Assembly (NCBI RefSeq): GCF_000014805.1
Contig: NC_008570.1
Span: 224,001-288,000, forward strand
Reading direction: 5' to 3'
Length of the DNA stretch: 64,000 nt
DNA from: Aeromonas hydrophila subsp. hydrophila ATCC 7966
GTDB lineage: Bacteria; Pseudomonadota; Gammaproteobacteria; Enterobacterales; Aeromonadaceae
Part shown: positions 24,027 to 32,510 of the stretch, one piece after another
Layout of the letters: each line of letters starts with the position of its first letter
Position numbering within the stretch: the first letter of the stretch is position 1
Translations under genes and position numbers: made by a program
Notes under the pieces: generated by a model
The model's input: the letters and a program-made list of their open reading frames with translations, nothing else
What the model was told of the DNA's origin: nothing
Databases searched by the model: none

Positions 24027-25187
24027 TCAGTGATTTGAATGCGCTTTTACGCCAGGGTGTTGCATGCTTGCCAGCGTACTCTGGACGGTCTGGAACAAGC
24101 TGATCAGGCGCGCTCGATAGGTGTGGTGGATCAGCACCGTCTGTTGCCCATGGGCGGCGATGGCGGCGCGCTCTTCCTCGTGGCTCAGGTAATAGCGACA
24201 GATCTCCAGCAGGTCCTGCTTATCGCGGAAGATCACCAGATCCTTGCCTGGGGTGAAGAGATGATGCAGATCCTCCTTGTCATTGGTCACCATGAATCCA
24301 CCGGCGCCAAGAATATCAAACACCCGCATGGGGAGCCCCGACTCGACGAAGCTGCGGACCAGATTCAGGTTGATCCTGCTGCGTTGAAACAGGCGTGGCA
24401 TTGCTTGGTAATGCTCTGCGTATCCGCTATAGGTCTCTGTGTGTGTCGCCCACTCCGGGTTTCCATACACGGCTACCCGCTCAAACCGAGCCGCCAGAGC
24501 CTGGATGCAGGACACCCTTTCCCGATAGGAGTGTTCGCGCCCCAGCAGATACGCCAGTTTTTCATATTCGCTCAGGTAGGCTAGCCCGCTTAGCGGATAC
24601 ACCTCTTTCACAAGCCGTATATGAGATTCGGTGAGTTGTGCGGTCAGGGGCCGCCCCTCTAGGTACAGATCGATGTGTCCAATCAACTCTTCCAGCGTTT
24701 GCAGCGGTCCGGGGGCCAGCCGTGGCTTGATGTGGGTCTGGTATTCCGGCGGGGTCAGGTTGGCGATGAAGGAGATATCGTGGTCATAGCCCGGCTCGGC
24801 TGACAGTTGGCGCTGCTCGTTGACGGCGACCGGCAGGTAGTAGACGTTGCCATTGCTCCGCTCCTTGAGCCTGCTTGCTACGGCAAGGTCGTAGACAAAC
24901 GTGAAGGAAAAGGGGTTGGAGATGGCGTCATGATGCATGCCATAGCAAGGCGTATCGACCACCCACGCAATGTAGGGCTTGCGCAACGCTTCGGCCGCTT
25001 GAGAGAGGAGGGGGTTGAAGTTGATGCTGAAGAGGTAATCAAAATTGAGAAATGGCAGCTTGGTAAACACCTCGGCAGAATAGGCGATGCGAATCACGTT
25101 AAACCCCAGTGCCTGGAGTGTGTCCATGCAGTCTCTCGCTATGGTGACATGCTCAAAGCAGAGTACGGTTGCAGCCTGATCCTTCAT
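24027..25187 (-). CDS. CgeB-like glycosyltransferase-fold protein
   Basis: A 386-residue cytoplasmic protein with the two-Rossmann pattern of GT-B enzymes of the CgeB / DUF3880 type. The N-terminal domain contains FNFDYLFSINFNPLLS-like text and YIAWVVDTPCY. The C-terminal domain has SRINLNLVRSFVESGLPMRVFDILGAGGFMVTN, the family's GxxxRxFEixAxGxxxVT block (partly quoted), and ends with a typical glycosyl-transferase 1-2 helix. CgeB homologues sit in polysaccharide, flagellin and spore-coat glycosylation loci, but no sugar-nucleotide or flagellar genes flank this one, so the acceptor is unknown. It appears to be a single-gene unit bracketed by REP-like repeats. Confidence 0.7.
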   Translation of the reverse strand: MKDQAATVLCFEHVTIARDCMDTLQALGFNVIRIAYSAEVFTKLPFLNFDYLFSINFNPLLSQAAEALRKPYIAWVVDTPCYGMHHDAISNPFSFTFVYDLAVASRLKERSNGNVYYLPVAVNEQRQLSAEPGYDHDISFIANLTPPEYQTHIKPRLAPGPLQTLEELIGHIDLYLEGRPLTAQLTESHIRLVKEVYPLSGLAYLSEYEKLAYLLGREHSYRERVSCIQALAARFERVAVYGNPEWATHTETYSGYAEHYQAMPRLFQRSRINLNLVRSFVESGLPMRVFDILGAGGFMVTNDKEDLHHLFTPGKDLVIFRDKQDLLEICRYYLSHEEERAAIAAHGQQTVLIHHTYRARLISLFQTVQSTLASMQHPGVKAHSNH

Positions 25188-25540
25188 GTTTTCTCCCCAT
25201 TATCCCGCGTGTGTCTCGTCAAGGAGAGGGCGCCGCAAGCACTTGGAGACTCCTGCCCGGTGACAACCCTGAGGCCCTGTACCCTCGTAAAGCTCTGATG
25301 AGTGCTTTGCGACCCATATCATGTGCGGCGCCTGTTTTTGGCCCTCGCCTCTTGGCTTGTCAGCACAGAGGAGTGGCCAGGGCGACGTTGTTTGGGTCGG
25401 TCTCAATTGTGCCTTTATAACGCAGTATTGAGTCTCGGGTGAAGCTATTTGGCCAACGGTCACCCAAGTAGGTGCCAACGAATGACAGATTTTCAGATGC
25501 AGGCACCCACCTTGCTTCCCATAAGCTCGAGCCTGCTAAC

Positions 25541-25565
25541 GCTTGATGACGCTGGGCTAATCGAA
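25541..25565 (+). repeat. REP-like dispersed repeat, copy 2
   Basis: GCTTGATGACGCTGGGCTAA followed by TCGAA, matching the 23946 copy at 22 of 25 positions. One change (C to T) keeps stem pairing as a G-U pair in RNA. Confidence 0.5.
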
Positions 25566-25610
25566 TCAGTGCAATGGGAAGGTGGGTAAAACAGAGAGGA
25601 GAAATCAGAA

Positions 25611-25641
25611 ACCCGGCCCTGACGGGGCGCGGTGGCCGGGT
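25611..25641 (-). terminator. Hairpin after the 65-residue gene
   Basis: ACCCGGCC and GGCCGGGT pair across a 15-base loop. On the minus strand TTTCTGATTTC follows. A plausible terminator for the gene ending at 25679. Confidence 0.4.
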
Positions 25642-25678
25642 GAATTGTAAAGAGTAGGGTGACAGAGAACGCGGGGTA

Positions 25679-25876
25679 TCAGCCTAGTCTAATCAACTCG
25701 ATGGGGGCGTACTGCTCCCGGGAGTTGGCCAGCAGCACGCACTTCTCATGCTCGGCCTGATAAGGGGTCAGGTTGTCGGTGTGAGCCTCTTTCAGAAAGT
25801 CGACGGCGCCGGTGGCGGCGATCATCACGCGTTGACCGGGTGTGAGCGCATTGCGGTTTCGGTCATAGATTTTCAT
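25679..25876 (-). CDS. Small hypothetical protein, 65 residues
   Basis: A soluble, probably beta-rich protein beginning MKIYDRNRNALTPGQRVMIA and ending YAPIELIRLG. The ribosome-binding site AAAGGAG lies 8 bases before ATG 25876, which supports real translation. The LTPGQRVMI segment recalls small barrel (KOW/SH3-like) proteins, but no family is claimed. It contains one Cys in HEKCVLLANS. A weak hairpin follows. The function is unknown. Confidence 0.6.
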   Translation of the reverse strand: MKIYDRNRNALTPGQRVMIAATGAVDFLKEAHTDNLTPYQAEHEKCVLLANSREQYAPIELIRLG

Positions 25877-26156
25877 GGCACTCTCCTTTTTTGTGGGGCC
25901 CGGCGGTATGCCTGGGCTGCGCGGATCAGCCTACGCCCCTGCCAAAGCGTGATGCATGTCACAGATCAAAAAAGAGCCAAAGAGGGACTTGGTGCGTCGG
26001 CAAGGGCGAGCGGGCCTGCCGCGCGGGGTCGTCCAATCCTGTCGCTGGGAAGGTAGGTGGATTCTGCTTTTTGCGGGGGTGGGCTCGAACAAACGGGGGG
26101 ATACGCTATAGTGGATGCCGCTCGTATAACTGCCTTCAACCAACCGAGAGCGCATT

Positions 26157-26657
26157 ATGAATCGTGATATCGTCGCCCAGTTTATCAAGATGCTGACCAA
26201 CCTCGACCAGTGCCTGGCCAAGGCCGAGGCCCACGCCGCCGCCAAGAAATTCAATGTGGAGAACTTCTTCGGCGATCGGCTGATCGTCGACATGCTGCCA
26301 TTCAGCAAGCAGGTGCTGATCTGCTGCGACAGCGCCCGCGCCGTGGTGGCCACCGCCAGCCTGAGCGAGCCGCCGGTGCTGGGGGATGACCCCAAGACCA
26401 TGGCGGATCTGCGCGCCCACGTGGCCAAGACCCTCACCTATCTGCAGAGCAAGCTGGATGCCGATTTCAGTCAGTATGCGAGCGGCCACTACTACCCCTA
26501 CTGGGCCGGTGGCAAGGGGATGGACGGCCACACCTGCGTGCATGAGTACGGCATTCCCAACTTCTACTTCCACCTCACCATGACCTATGCCCTGCTGCGC
26601 AAGGCCGGGGTCGAGCTCGGCAAGGGGGATTACCTGGGCGCCATCAACCTGCAATAA
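26157..26657 (+). CDS. DUF1993 family protein (DinB-like four-helix fold)
   Basis: A 166-residue soluble protein. DUF1993 members are distant DinB-like helical bundles of unknown function. Supporting blocks are FIKMLTNLDQCLAKAEAHA at the N-terminus, RLIVDMLPFSKQVLICCDSA (residues about 40-60, 20 quoted) and the C-terminal YGIPNFYFHLTMTYALLRKAG. These fit the family in length and order. His residues at about 119 (GHYYPYW) and in GMDGHTCVHEYG are possible metal ligands; this is inference only. It is single-gene, ended by the hairpin at 26694. Confidence 0.75.
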   Translation: MNRDIVAQFIKMLTNLDQCLAKAEAHAAAKKFNVENFFGDRLIVDMLPFSKQVLICCDSARAVVATASLSEPPVLGDDPKTMADLRAHVAKTLTYLQSKLDADFSQYASGHYYPYWAGGKGMDGHTCVHEYGIPNFYFHLTMTYALLRKAGVELGKGDYLGAINLQ

Positions 26658-26693
26658 GCTCATCCCGTCATTCGGGCTTTGCCCAGCATAAAA

Positions 26694-26718
26694 AGAGCCT
26701 GCCACTGTGGCAGGCTCT
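26694..26718. terminator. Bidirectional terminator between DUF1993 and SRPBCC genes
   Basis: AGAGCCTGCCA pairs with TGGCAGGCTCT around CTG. The minus strand continues with TTTTTATG, a good U-tract for the convergent gene. Confidence 0.75.
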
Positions 26719-26745
26719 GTCGTTTTCGGGGTCACCGTGGGCGGG

Positions 26746-27195
26746 TTACTGCGCCGGGATTTCGGGCTCCACCAGGGCGGCCAGCTGGGCCAGCGACTCC
26801 TGCCAGCCGAGGTAGCACATCTCCACCGGGATCACCTCGGGGATCCCCTCCTGCACGATGGCGAGCTCGGTACCGCACACCACCCCGGTCAGGATCACGG
26901 TCACGTGCATCACTCCCGGCAGGTTGGGATCGTCGAACCGGTCGGTGTAGCGGATGCGCTTGCCCGGTTCGAGCTCCAGGTATTCGCCGCCAAAGGCGTG
27001 GCTGTTGCCGTTGCCAAAATGGGTGAACGCCATCCGGAAGTGGCCGCCGACCTGCGCCTCCAGCTGCTCCACCCGGCAGGTGAAGCCATAGGGCGGCAGC
27101 CACTTGGCCAGCGCATCGGCCTCGATAAAGGCCCGGTAGATCCGCATCGGAGGTGCCTTGAGCACCCGGTGCAGCCGCACTGTTCCTGTCCTCAT
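26746..27195 (-). CDS. SRPBCC / AHSA1-type START-like domain protein
   Basis: A 149-residue protein of the Aha1/CalC-like SRPBCC superfamily, a helix-grip fold with a hydrophobic cavity. Typical text: VLKAPPMRIYRAFIEADALAKW at the start (ligand-gate helix), GGHFRMAFTHFGNG, GGEYLELEPGKRIRYTDRF, and a C-terminal helix around GWQESLAQLAALVEPE. The ligand is unknown. ATG 27195 follows GAGGAAC. It lies 80 bases beyond the cupin gene on the same strand and may be co-transcribed with it. Confidence 0.8.
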   Translation of the reverse strand: MRTGTVRLHRVLKAPPMRIYRAFIEADALAKWLPPYGFTCRVEQLEAQVGGHFRMAFTHFGNGNSHAFGGEYLELEPGKRIRYTDRFDDPNLPGVMHVTVILTGVVCGTELAIVQEGIPEVIPVEMCYLGWQESLAQLAALVEPEIPAQ

Positions 27196-27275
27196 CTCTC
27201 TGTTCCTCGTTGCCTTGGGTCCATCAAGGATAGCCGGTTGCGTCCGTTTGCCGACGGCTGGCCGGCAGTGGCGCC

Positions 27276-27788
27276 CTAGAAGGGGCCGTTGCGCTCGCGC
27301 AGCTGGTCGGGCAGGCCGTCGTGATCCCCCAGCTCGCGCTCGGGCACTGCATCCCAGTGCCGCTCGCCGATGAAGCGGTTGCGCTCGGGGTGCATGGCGT
27401 AGTGGATGTGGTTGTCCGCCCGATCGGTGTCGCCCACGCAGAGCAGCCGCACCGGCTGATCGGTATTGTTGATGAAGGTGTGGGCCAGCCCGTCACCGGC
27501 CTTAAAGCCGACCGAGTCGCCGGGCTGCAGCCGATGCAGCACGCCATCGAGCCAGACGTCCGGGGTGCCTTCCAGCACGTGGACGAACTCGTCCTCGGTC
27601 TCCTCGGCGTGGGGCCAGCTGGTGTGCCGGCCCGGCGGCAGCAGCTCGTGGTGAATGCCGAGGCGGGCAAAGCCGTAGTGCCTGCCGAGGGCGCTGCCCA
27701 GGGAGAGCGGCTCCTCGCTGCCGGAGTAGCGGCCGGGCTCGGGCTCCTGCAGTTCGCGCCAGTGCTTGATGCTGGGGTGACGGTTCAT
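27276..27788 (-). CDS. Cupin-domain protein
   Basis: A 170-residue single-domain cupin. The first cupin motif is visible as PPGRHTSWPHAEETEDEFVHVLEG (residues about 51-74, cited for its H-x6-E-type ligands). The second is the GDSVGFKAGDGLAHTFINNT region with a His. The tail HYAMHPERNRFIGERHWD is rich in His and Arg. SD AAGGAG precedes ATG 27788. Such proteins bind small molecules or act as sugar/amino acid enzymes; no function can be assigned. Confidence 0.75.
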   Translation of the reverse strand: MNRHPSIKHWRELQEPEPGRYSGSEEPLSLGSALGRHYGFARLGIHHELLPPGRHTSWPHAEETEDEFVHVLEGTPDVWLDGVLHRLQPGDSVGFKAGDGLAHTFINNTDQPVRLLCVGDTDRADNHIHYAMHPERNRFIGERHWDAVPERELGDHDGLPDQLRERNGPF

Positions 27789-27885
27789 GACGGCTCCTTG
27801 TCGAATGAAAGGGGAAGCAAGCGGCCCCGTGCGGGCGCACGGGGCCGGAAGTGAGCGTCTTGCACCCGGGAGATGGCGAGCCGGA

Positions 27886-28542
27886 CTAGCGGCCCAGGTT
27901 GTCGGCCAGTTGCTTGGCGCGGCCGGCGGCCCACTGGTCGATCATCTTCTCCATCTCGCTGGCGGTGATGGGGCTGTCCTTGTGGGTGGTGTCCGGGCTC
28001 TCGCGCGCATCCATCACCCGCACCAGCAGCTTGCCGTTCTGGGAGTCGAGCAGTTGGGCCATGCTGCCCACCTTGAGCAGATAGGGCTCCTTGCCGATCA
28101 CCTCGCGGGTGACATTGATGGCGATCTTGGCGGGCAGCAGATCCCGCAGCTTGGGGTCGGGCCGGGTCAGGTCGAAGTTGGTGATGGCGGCCTGCACCCG
28201 CATCACGCCGGGGCCGGGGGCGCTGGCAATCTTGACGCCGTGGTTCATCAGCTCGCGCTGGAAGGTGGCGTGGTAGTAGCGGCCGATTTCGTTCTGTTCG
28301 TTGGCGGTCAGCAGGTACCACTGGCCGTTCTCCTGGCGGATGAACTGCAAGGGATCGAGCAGCACCTGATGGTACTGGCGCAGATCCACGCCGGGCTCCT
28401 TGTAGATACGCTGGTTGGGGTTGCTTTCGCTCTGCTGGAAGGCGGTCAGCGGAATCGCCTGCAGGCTGTGGGAGACCTGGTTCTTCACCGCGCAGCCACC
28501 CAGCAGAATGGCCACCATGCCCGCGATTACGGCTCTTTTCAT
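27886..28542 (-). CDS. DUF3313-type lipoprotein
   Basis: A 218-residue lipoprotein. The signal peptide MKRAVIAGMVAILLGGC has a lipobox (LGGC) with Cys17. The body has QYHQVLLDPLQFI, then a periplasmic domain with YYHATFQRELMNHGVKI, RVQAAITNFDLTRP, and a C-terminal helix MEKMIDQWAAGRAKQLADNL. This matches DUF3313. ATG 28542 has AGGAG seven bases upstream; the longer frame upstream has no site and would lose the signal peptide. The function is unknown; envelope location is inferred. Confidence 0.75.
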   Translation of the reverse strand: MKRAVIAGMVAILLGGCAVKNQVSHSLQAIPLTAFQQSESNPNQRIYKEPGVDLRQYHQVLLDPLQFIRQENGQWYLLTANEQNEIGRYYHATFQRELMNHGVKIASAPGPGVMRVQAAITNFDLTRPDPKLRDLLPAKIAINVTREVIGKEPYLLKVGSMAQLLDSQNGKLLVRVMDARESPDTTHKDSPITASEMEKMIDQWAAGRAKQLADNLGR

Positions 28543-28813
28543 CTTTTGCTCCTGATTGCGGCGCTTGCCCGACCCTGGCATCCGGTGCGCAGGGCATTGC
28601 AAGAGAAATAACCGATTCAAAGAGCGCCCACAAGCGAAGAGTGCAGCGGCGTTCAGGCGGGATCCAGCCCGCAGGCGGCAGCCACCCGTTGGCCGGGACA
28701 TGACGCTAATACGATGATTTTGCTTCGGATCGGCAATCATTTGATCAAGGTTGCGGATATTGGCGCCGTTCGCTCATATAATCGCCGCCATGAAACTGAT
28801 TCGGAAGGATTCG

Positions 28814-29488
28814 ATGACCAGCCTGATGGCGGCCCTGTGCGGGCTGCTGCTCTCCTGCCTGGCCTGGGCGGCACCCACCCCCTTCGTCACCACGCCCCCT
28901 GACAGCACCATCACGGCACCCTCCGCCAGCATGGAGCCGCTGCTCTCCTGGTTTACCGGCGAGTTTTCCAGTCGCGAGCAGGCCAGCTACGACAACCGCT
29001 TCACCAGCGCCGAGCTGCGGCTGGTGGAGATCTGGCCCGGCTACAAGGGTTTTCGCTGGGTCTATGCCGAGCAGTTCCTGACCGAGCGGGCGGTACGCCC
29101 GTTCCGCCAGCGCATCTATCGCTTCTCGCTGGTACCTGACGGCCGCATCCTGATGGCCGAGCTGACCATGCCGCGGGCCATCGACTTCGCCGGCGCCTGG
29201 CGCCAGCCCGAGCTGCTCGACTCCCTCACACCGCAACAACTCTCTTTGCGTCAGGGCTGCGAGATCTGGCTGACCCGCCAGCCGTCGGGGGAGTACGCCG
29301 GTCACAGCAAGGTGGGCAGCTGCTCCACCAATTTTGGCGGCGCCAGCACCCTGGTGCAGTACCTCTGGATCGGCCCCCACAGCGTGAGACTGCTGGATCG
29401 GGCCTATGACACCGAGGCCCATCAGCGCTGGGGCAGCCCGGGGGAGGGTTATGTCTATCTGCGCCGGGTGAAACAGCGCGGCGAGTAA
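28814..29488 (+). CDS. Exported CpcT/CpeT-like protein
   Basis: A 224-residue protein with signal peptide MTSLMAALCGLLLSCLAWA cut before APTP. The mature part resembles the CpcT/CpeT chromophore-lyase family: a central LLSWFTGEFSSREQAS segment, RFTSAELRLVEIWP, AEQFLTERAVRPFRQRIYRF, and a Cys-containing QGCEIWLTRQ block. In cyanobacteria the family attaches bilins to phycobiliproteins; here there is no such partner, so another ligand or a structural role is likely. ATG 28814 follows GGAAGGA and gives a cleaner signal peptide than ATG 28790, which overlaps the tail of a TATAAT (28777). Confidence 0.7.
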   Translation: MTSLMAALCGLLLSCLAWAAPTPFVTTPPDSTITAPSASMEPLLSWFTGEFSSREQASYDNRFTSAELRLVEIWPGYKGFRWVYAEQFLTERAVRPFRQRIYRFSLVPDGRILMAELTMPRAIDFAGAWRQPELLDSLTPQQLSLRQGCEIWLTRQPSGEYAGHSKVGSCSTNFGGASTLVQYLWIGPHSVRLLDRAYDTEAHQRWGSPGEGYVYLRRVKQRGE

Positions 29489-29497
29489 GGCTGTGTC

Positions 29498-30382
29498 CTA
29501 CAGCTGGTGGCGCTGCTCGCTCAGGTAGTCGATGAGCAGCCGCAGGCGCAGTGGCAGGGGTTCCCTGGCCGGGTAGAGCAGGTTGACCGGGCGCGGGGCG
29601 GGCAGGGCATCCGCCAGGATCTCCTGCAGGGTGCCGCGTTCTAGCTCCTCGCGCAGCAGGGCGCGCGGCTGCAGCAGGATGCCGGCGTGGTTGAGGGCGG
29701 CCACCTTGAGGGCGCTGCCGTGGTTGCTGATGAAGGGGCTATCCCACAGGTGCAGCTGTTCGAGTGGAAAGGCCTCGGCCAGGTTCGACTGGCCGAGCCA
29801 GGGGCTGAATCCCAGGCAGTGGTGGCGGGCCAGATCCGCCAGCGTGAGGGGAGTACCGTGGCGTTGCAGGTAGTGCGGGGACGCGCAGATTACCGAATCG
29901 GAACTGGCCAGTGGCCGGGCGATGTAGCCGGCGTCCTTGGGCTGACCGACCCGGAAAATCAGATCGAAGCCATCACCGATGACGTCCACCAGTCGATCCG
30001 ACAGATCCAGCTCGATGCGGATCTGCGGGTAACGCTCCATGAAGCGGCACAGCAGCGGCGTCAGCCGGTAGCTGCCGAAGGTGACGGGGGCATTGATGCG
30101 GATCCTGCCCGCTGCCTGGCCGGTATTGGCCAGGGTGTTCTGCTCCAGCTCCCGGTAGTGCTGCAACAGGTTCTGGCAGCCAGCGAGGTACTACTGACCC
30201 GCCTCGGTCAGGCTCTGGCGACGGGTGTTGCGATTGAGCAGGCGGGAGCCGACCCTGGCCTCCAGCCACTTGATGTACTTGCCGATCATGGCCGGCGTCA
30301 TCGCGAAACGCTCCGCCACGGCGGCGAAACTGCCCGCGCGGGCAACCTCGACGAAGATCTCGATGGCCGTCAAGCGATCCAC
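29498..30382 (-). pseudogene. LysR-family regulator interrupted by an in-frame TAG
   Basis: Two consecutive frames in the same phase together encode a full-length LTTR of about 294 residues. The first part (GTG 30382 after CAGGAG) carries the helix-turn-helix and ends RRQSLTEAGQ followed by TAG at 30191-30193. Translation in the same frame continues YLAGCQNLLQHYREL and then the whole effector domain to 29498. Only one codon is wrong; a CAG to TAG change would explain it. It is divergent from a LysE-family exporter, the usual target of such regulators. It is either a recent nonsense mutation, a sequencing error or, less likely, a suppressed stop. Confidence 0.85.
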
Positions 30383-30483
30383 TCTAAACTCCTGGTTTAT
30401 AAAGCCGAGCGCCACTATGTCTGGCTGGCGTCGCGGCTGTCAATATACTGGGCGGCAGCCAATCCACGCTGGAATCTTGTACG

Positions 30484-31104
30484 ATGACACTCGACTATTA
30501 CACCCTCTATCTGCTGCTCGCCATCGGCACTGTGCTGAGCCCGGGGCCCGCCGTGATCTACACCATAGGCAACACCCTGACCCGGGGCACCCGCCACGCC
30601 ATCGCCGGCTTTTGCGGGGTGGCGGTGGGCATCCTGCTGGTGGCGAGCCTGGCCTCGCTGGCGGTGCTCTGGTTCACCCGCTGGCTGGCCGCGGGCCAGC
30701 AGATCCTCACCCTGGGCGGCGCACTCTATCTGCTCTATCTGGGGCTCAACTCCTGGCGCCAGCGGGCGGTGAGCCCGGTGCCGGGGGCCGGGCCGGATCG
30801 GGATTGCCGCCGCAGCTTCATCAAGGGGGCGCTCATCAGCCTGCTCAACCCCAAGGCGATCATCTTCTTTACCAGCCTGTTTCCCCAGTTCATCGACTTT
30901 CGTCACGGGGCCCTGGGCCAGTGCATGCTGCTGGCGGTCACCTTCAGCGCCGTGGTGCTGGTGGTGCATGGCGGCTACTGCCTGGTGTTCCACTGGGTGG
31001 GGGCGCAAGGCTATGGCGAACGCTTCGCCAGGGGAATCAACCGGCTGTCGGCGGTGATGTTCACCGGCTTCGCCCTGTTGCTGCTGTTCAAGGGGTTGAG
31101 GTAG
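30484..31104 (+). CDS. LysE/RhtB-family amino acid exporter
   Basis: A 206-residue inner-membrane protein with about six helices. Family hallmarks: the N-terminal GTVLSPGPAVIYTIGNTLTRG (residues about 15-35, shortened), the amphipathic GALISLLNPKAIIFF, and a C-terminal helix pair. LysE/RhtB proteins export amino acids such as lysine, threonine, homoserine or leucine; the substrate is not known. It is divergent from the broken LysR gene with about 100 bases between, so its regulation may now be altered. The ribosome-binding site is weak. Confidence 0.85.
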   Translation: MTLDYYTLYLLLAIGTVLSPGPAVIYTIGNTLTRGTRHAIAGFCGVAVGILLVASLASLAVLWFTRWLAAGQQILTLGGALYLLYLGLNSWRQRAVSPVPGAGPDRDCRRSFIKGALISLLNPKAIIFFTSLFPQFIDFRHGALGQCMLLAVTFSAVVLVVHGGYCLVFHWVGAQGYGERFARGINRLSAVMFTGFALLLLFKGLR

Positions 31105-31278
31105 GGGAAGAAACGGCAGCGAGCATCCCGAATGGGGTGAGGAGGAAAAATAAGATTCCATTGGTGCTCTTTGTGCAGCATGCTCCCCGGTTCAGGGAGT
31201 GGGGCACGGATAATCAGGACCCCAACTGACATGGTCGAGGCGATGCCCATGGCATGGCCTTTCAACAAGGTTGGCAAC

Positions 31279-32424
31279 ATGTCCTATTACGAACACGAGG
31301 TGGTCGGTCATCCCGACGTGGAATTGGGGTTGTGTGGCGAGCGTCAGGTACGCTACCGGATCCATGGTGCCGAACAGGCCGGCAGCGGCCTGGTGGTTTA
31401 TATCCCGGGATTTGGCGGTGATCTGGGTGCCTACAGCCAGGTCTTTTGCGAGAAGGTGGCCGCGCAGCACGGCATGGCTGCACTTTGTGTCGACTATTTC
31501 TGCATGCGTTCGCGCCCGGCGGTGGGGGCCGCCATCTCCTTGCTGCCAGAGGAGCGTGAGCGTGCACTCGCCCTGTTGGGCTTGCCGGCCAAAACACCCG
31601 ATACCGCGCTGCTGCGTGCGCTGGATGGGGTGCAGCCAGCTGCACCGTTGCGCTTTCAGGGGGTGTTGGTACCCCCCGATGGGGCCTACCAGAACTTCGG
31701 GGTGATGGCTGCCCTCGATATCCTCAATGCCATCGAAGATGCGATGCTCCGTTACGGCGGCAATCGCGACAACCTGATACTGGTTGGCTCCTCCTACGGC
31801 GGCTACCTGGCGCAGCTGGTCAACAAGTTTCGCCCCGGCTATGCCCGCGCCCTGTTTGACAACTCCTCCTGGGCCGAGCCCAATCTGGCCTATGTGGTGG
31901 GACAGGACATCGGCGCGGTGGAGTATCAGTGCAGCCTGCAAGGTGGAGTGGAGCTGGCGCTGTGTGTGGACTCCCCCTGGCGGATGGTGGTCGGGCACCC
32001 GCACGAATTCGATGTGGATGCCTTCATCATCCGGGCGTTCAGTGCCTCCCAGCTCGATCAGATGGCCGCGCAGGGGGGGACGCAGACCTTCTGTTTGATG
32101 GTGCACGCCATCCATGACGCCATCGCCCCTGCCGATGCCAAACTGGCCATGGCACGCGCCATGCTGGCACGGGGCTTCAATGCCGAGCTGATCTTGTTCG
32201 ACGAGTCGAGTGTCGATGGTGAGTTCATTCGCAACATGGAGCACGGCATGGGGCTTTCCATGCTGCAGTTCTTCGCGCAGGGGCTGGCGCTGCTGGCCGA
32301 ACGCTCGCCTGCCTTTACGGCCACTCGCGCCGCCGAGGTGACTCTGCATGCCGGTCACTCGGTCTATCAGCTGAACTTTGCCAACCCTGAGGTGCGGCTG
32401 CAACGCCAGCGTATCGAGGCCTGA
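31279..32424 (+). CDS. Alpha/beta-hydrolase-fold protein, possibly DUF2920-like
   Basis: A protein of about 381 residues with a serine-hydrolase elbow GSSYGGYLAQ (about 173-182), an oxyanion-type VVYIPGFGGDLG near the N-terminus (about 36-47), and a C-terminal HGMGLSML region that could hold the catalytic His. This architecture resembles DUF2920 proteins, known to me from Campylobacter and Helicobacter, but that is a memory-based comparison. ATG 31279 was chosen (AAGG eight bases upstream); the open frame continues to 31171 without a good site. The substrate is unknown. It is monocistronic, ended by the hairpin at 32465. Confidence 0.55.
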   Translation: MSYYEHEVVGHPDVELGLCGERQVRYRIHGAEQAGSGLVVYIPGFGGDLGAYSQVFCEKVAAQHGMAALCVDYFCMRSRPAVGAAISLLPEERERALALLGLPAKTPDTALLRALDGVQPAAPLRFQGVLVPPDGAYQNFGVMAALDILNAIEDAMLRYGGNRDNLILVGSSYGGYLAQLVNKFRPGYARALFDNSSWAEPNLAYVVGQDIGAVEYQCSLQGGVELALCVDSPWRMVVGHPHEFDVDAFIIRAFSASQLDQMAAQGGTQTFCLMVHAIHDAIAPADAKLAMARAMLARGFNAELILFDESSVDGEFIRNMEHGMGLSMLQFFAQGLALLAERSPAFTATRAAEVTLHAGHSVYQLNFANPEVRLQRQRIEA

Positions 32425-32464
32425 CGGCCTCCGCCGAGAGCCTGGCGCAGGGTGCTTGCCAATA

Positions 32465-32491
32465 AACAACGGGGGCTTGGCCCCCGTTGTT
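32465..32491. terminator. Bidirectional terminator
   Basis: AACAACGGGGGC pairs with GCCCCCGTTGTT around TTG, between the hydrolase gene and the convergent YeeE/YedE gene. Confidence 0.75.
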
Positions 32492-32510
32492 GTTATCGAT
32501 GGCTCGCGGT

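Larger units (their letters stand above)
25188..25678. other. Intergenic region with REP-like repeat and hairpin
   Basis: About 490 bases without a credible gene. It holds the second REP-like repeat (25541-25565) and a hairpin near 25611-25641. The part next to 25187 should carry the promoter of the CgeB-like gene. Nothing else was recognised. Confidence 0.5.

Noticed and set aside
25188..25678. Short plus-strand frame (about 83 codons) upstream of the CgeB-like gene
   Set aside because: Poor start context, composition unlike genes in the window, and it crosses the expected promoter region.
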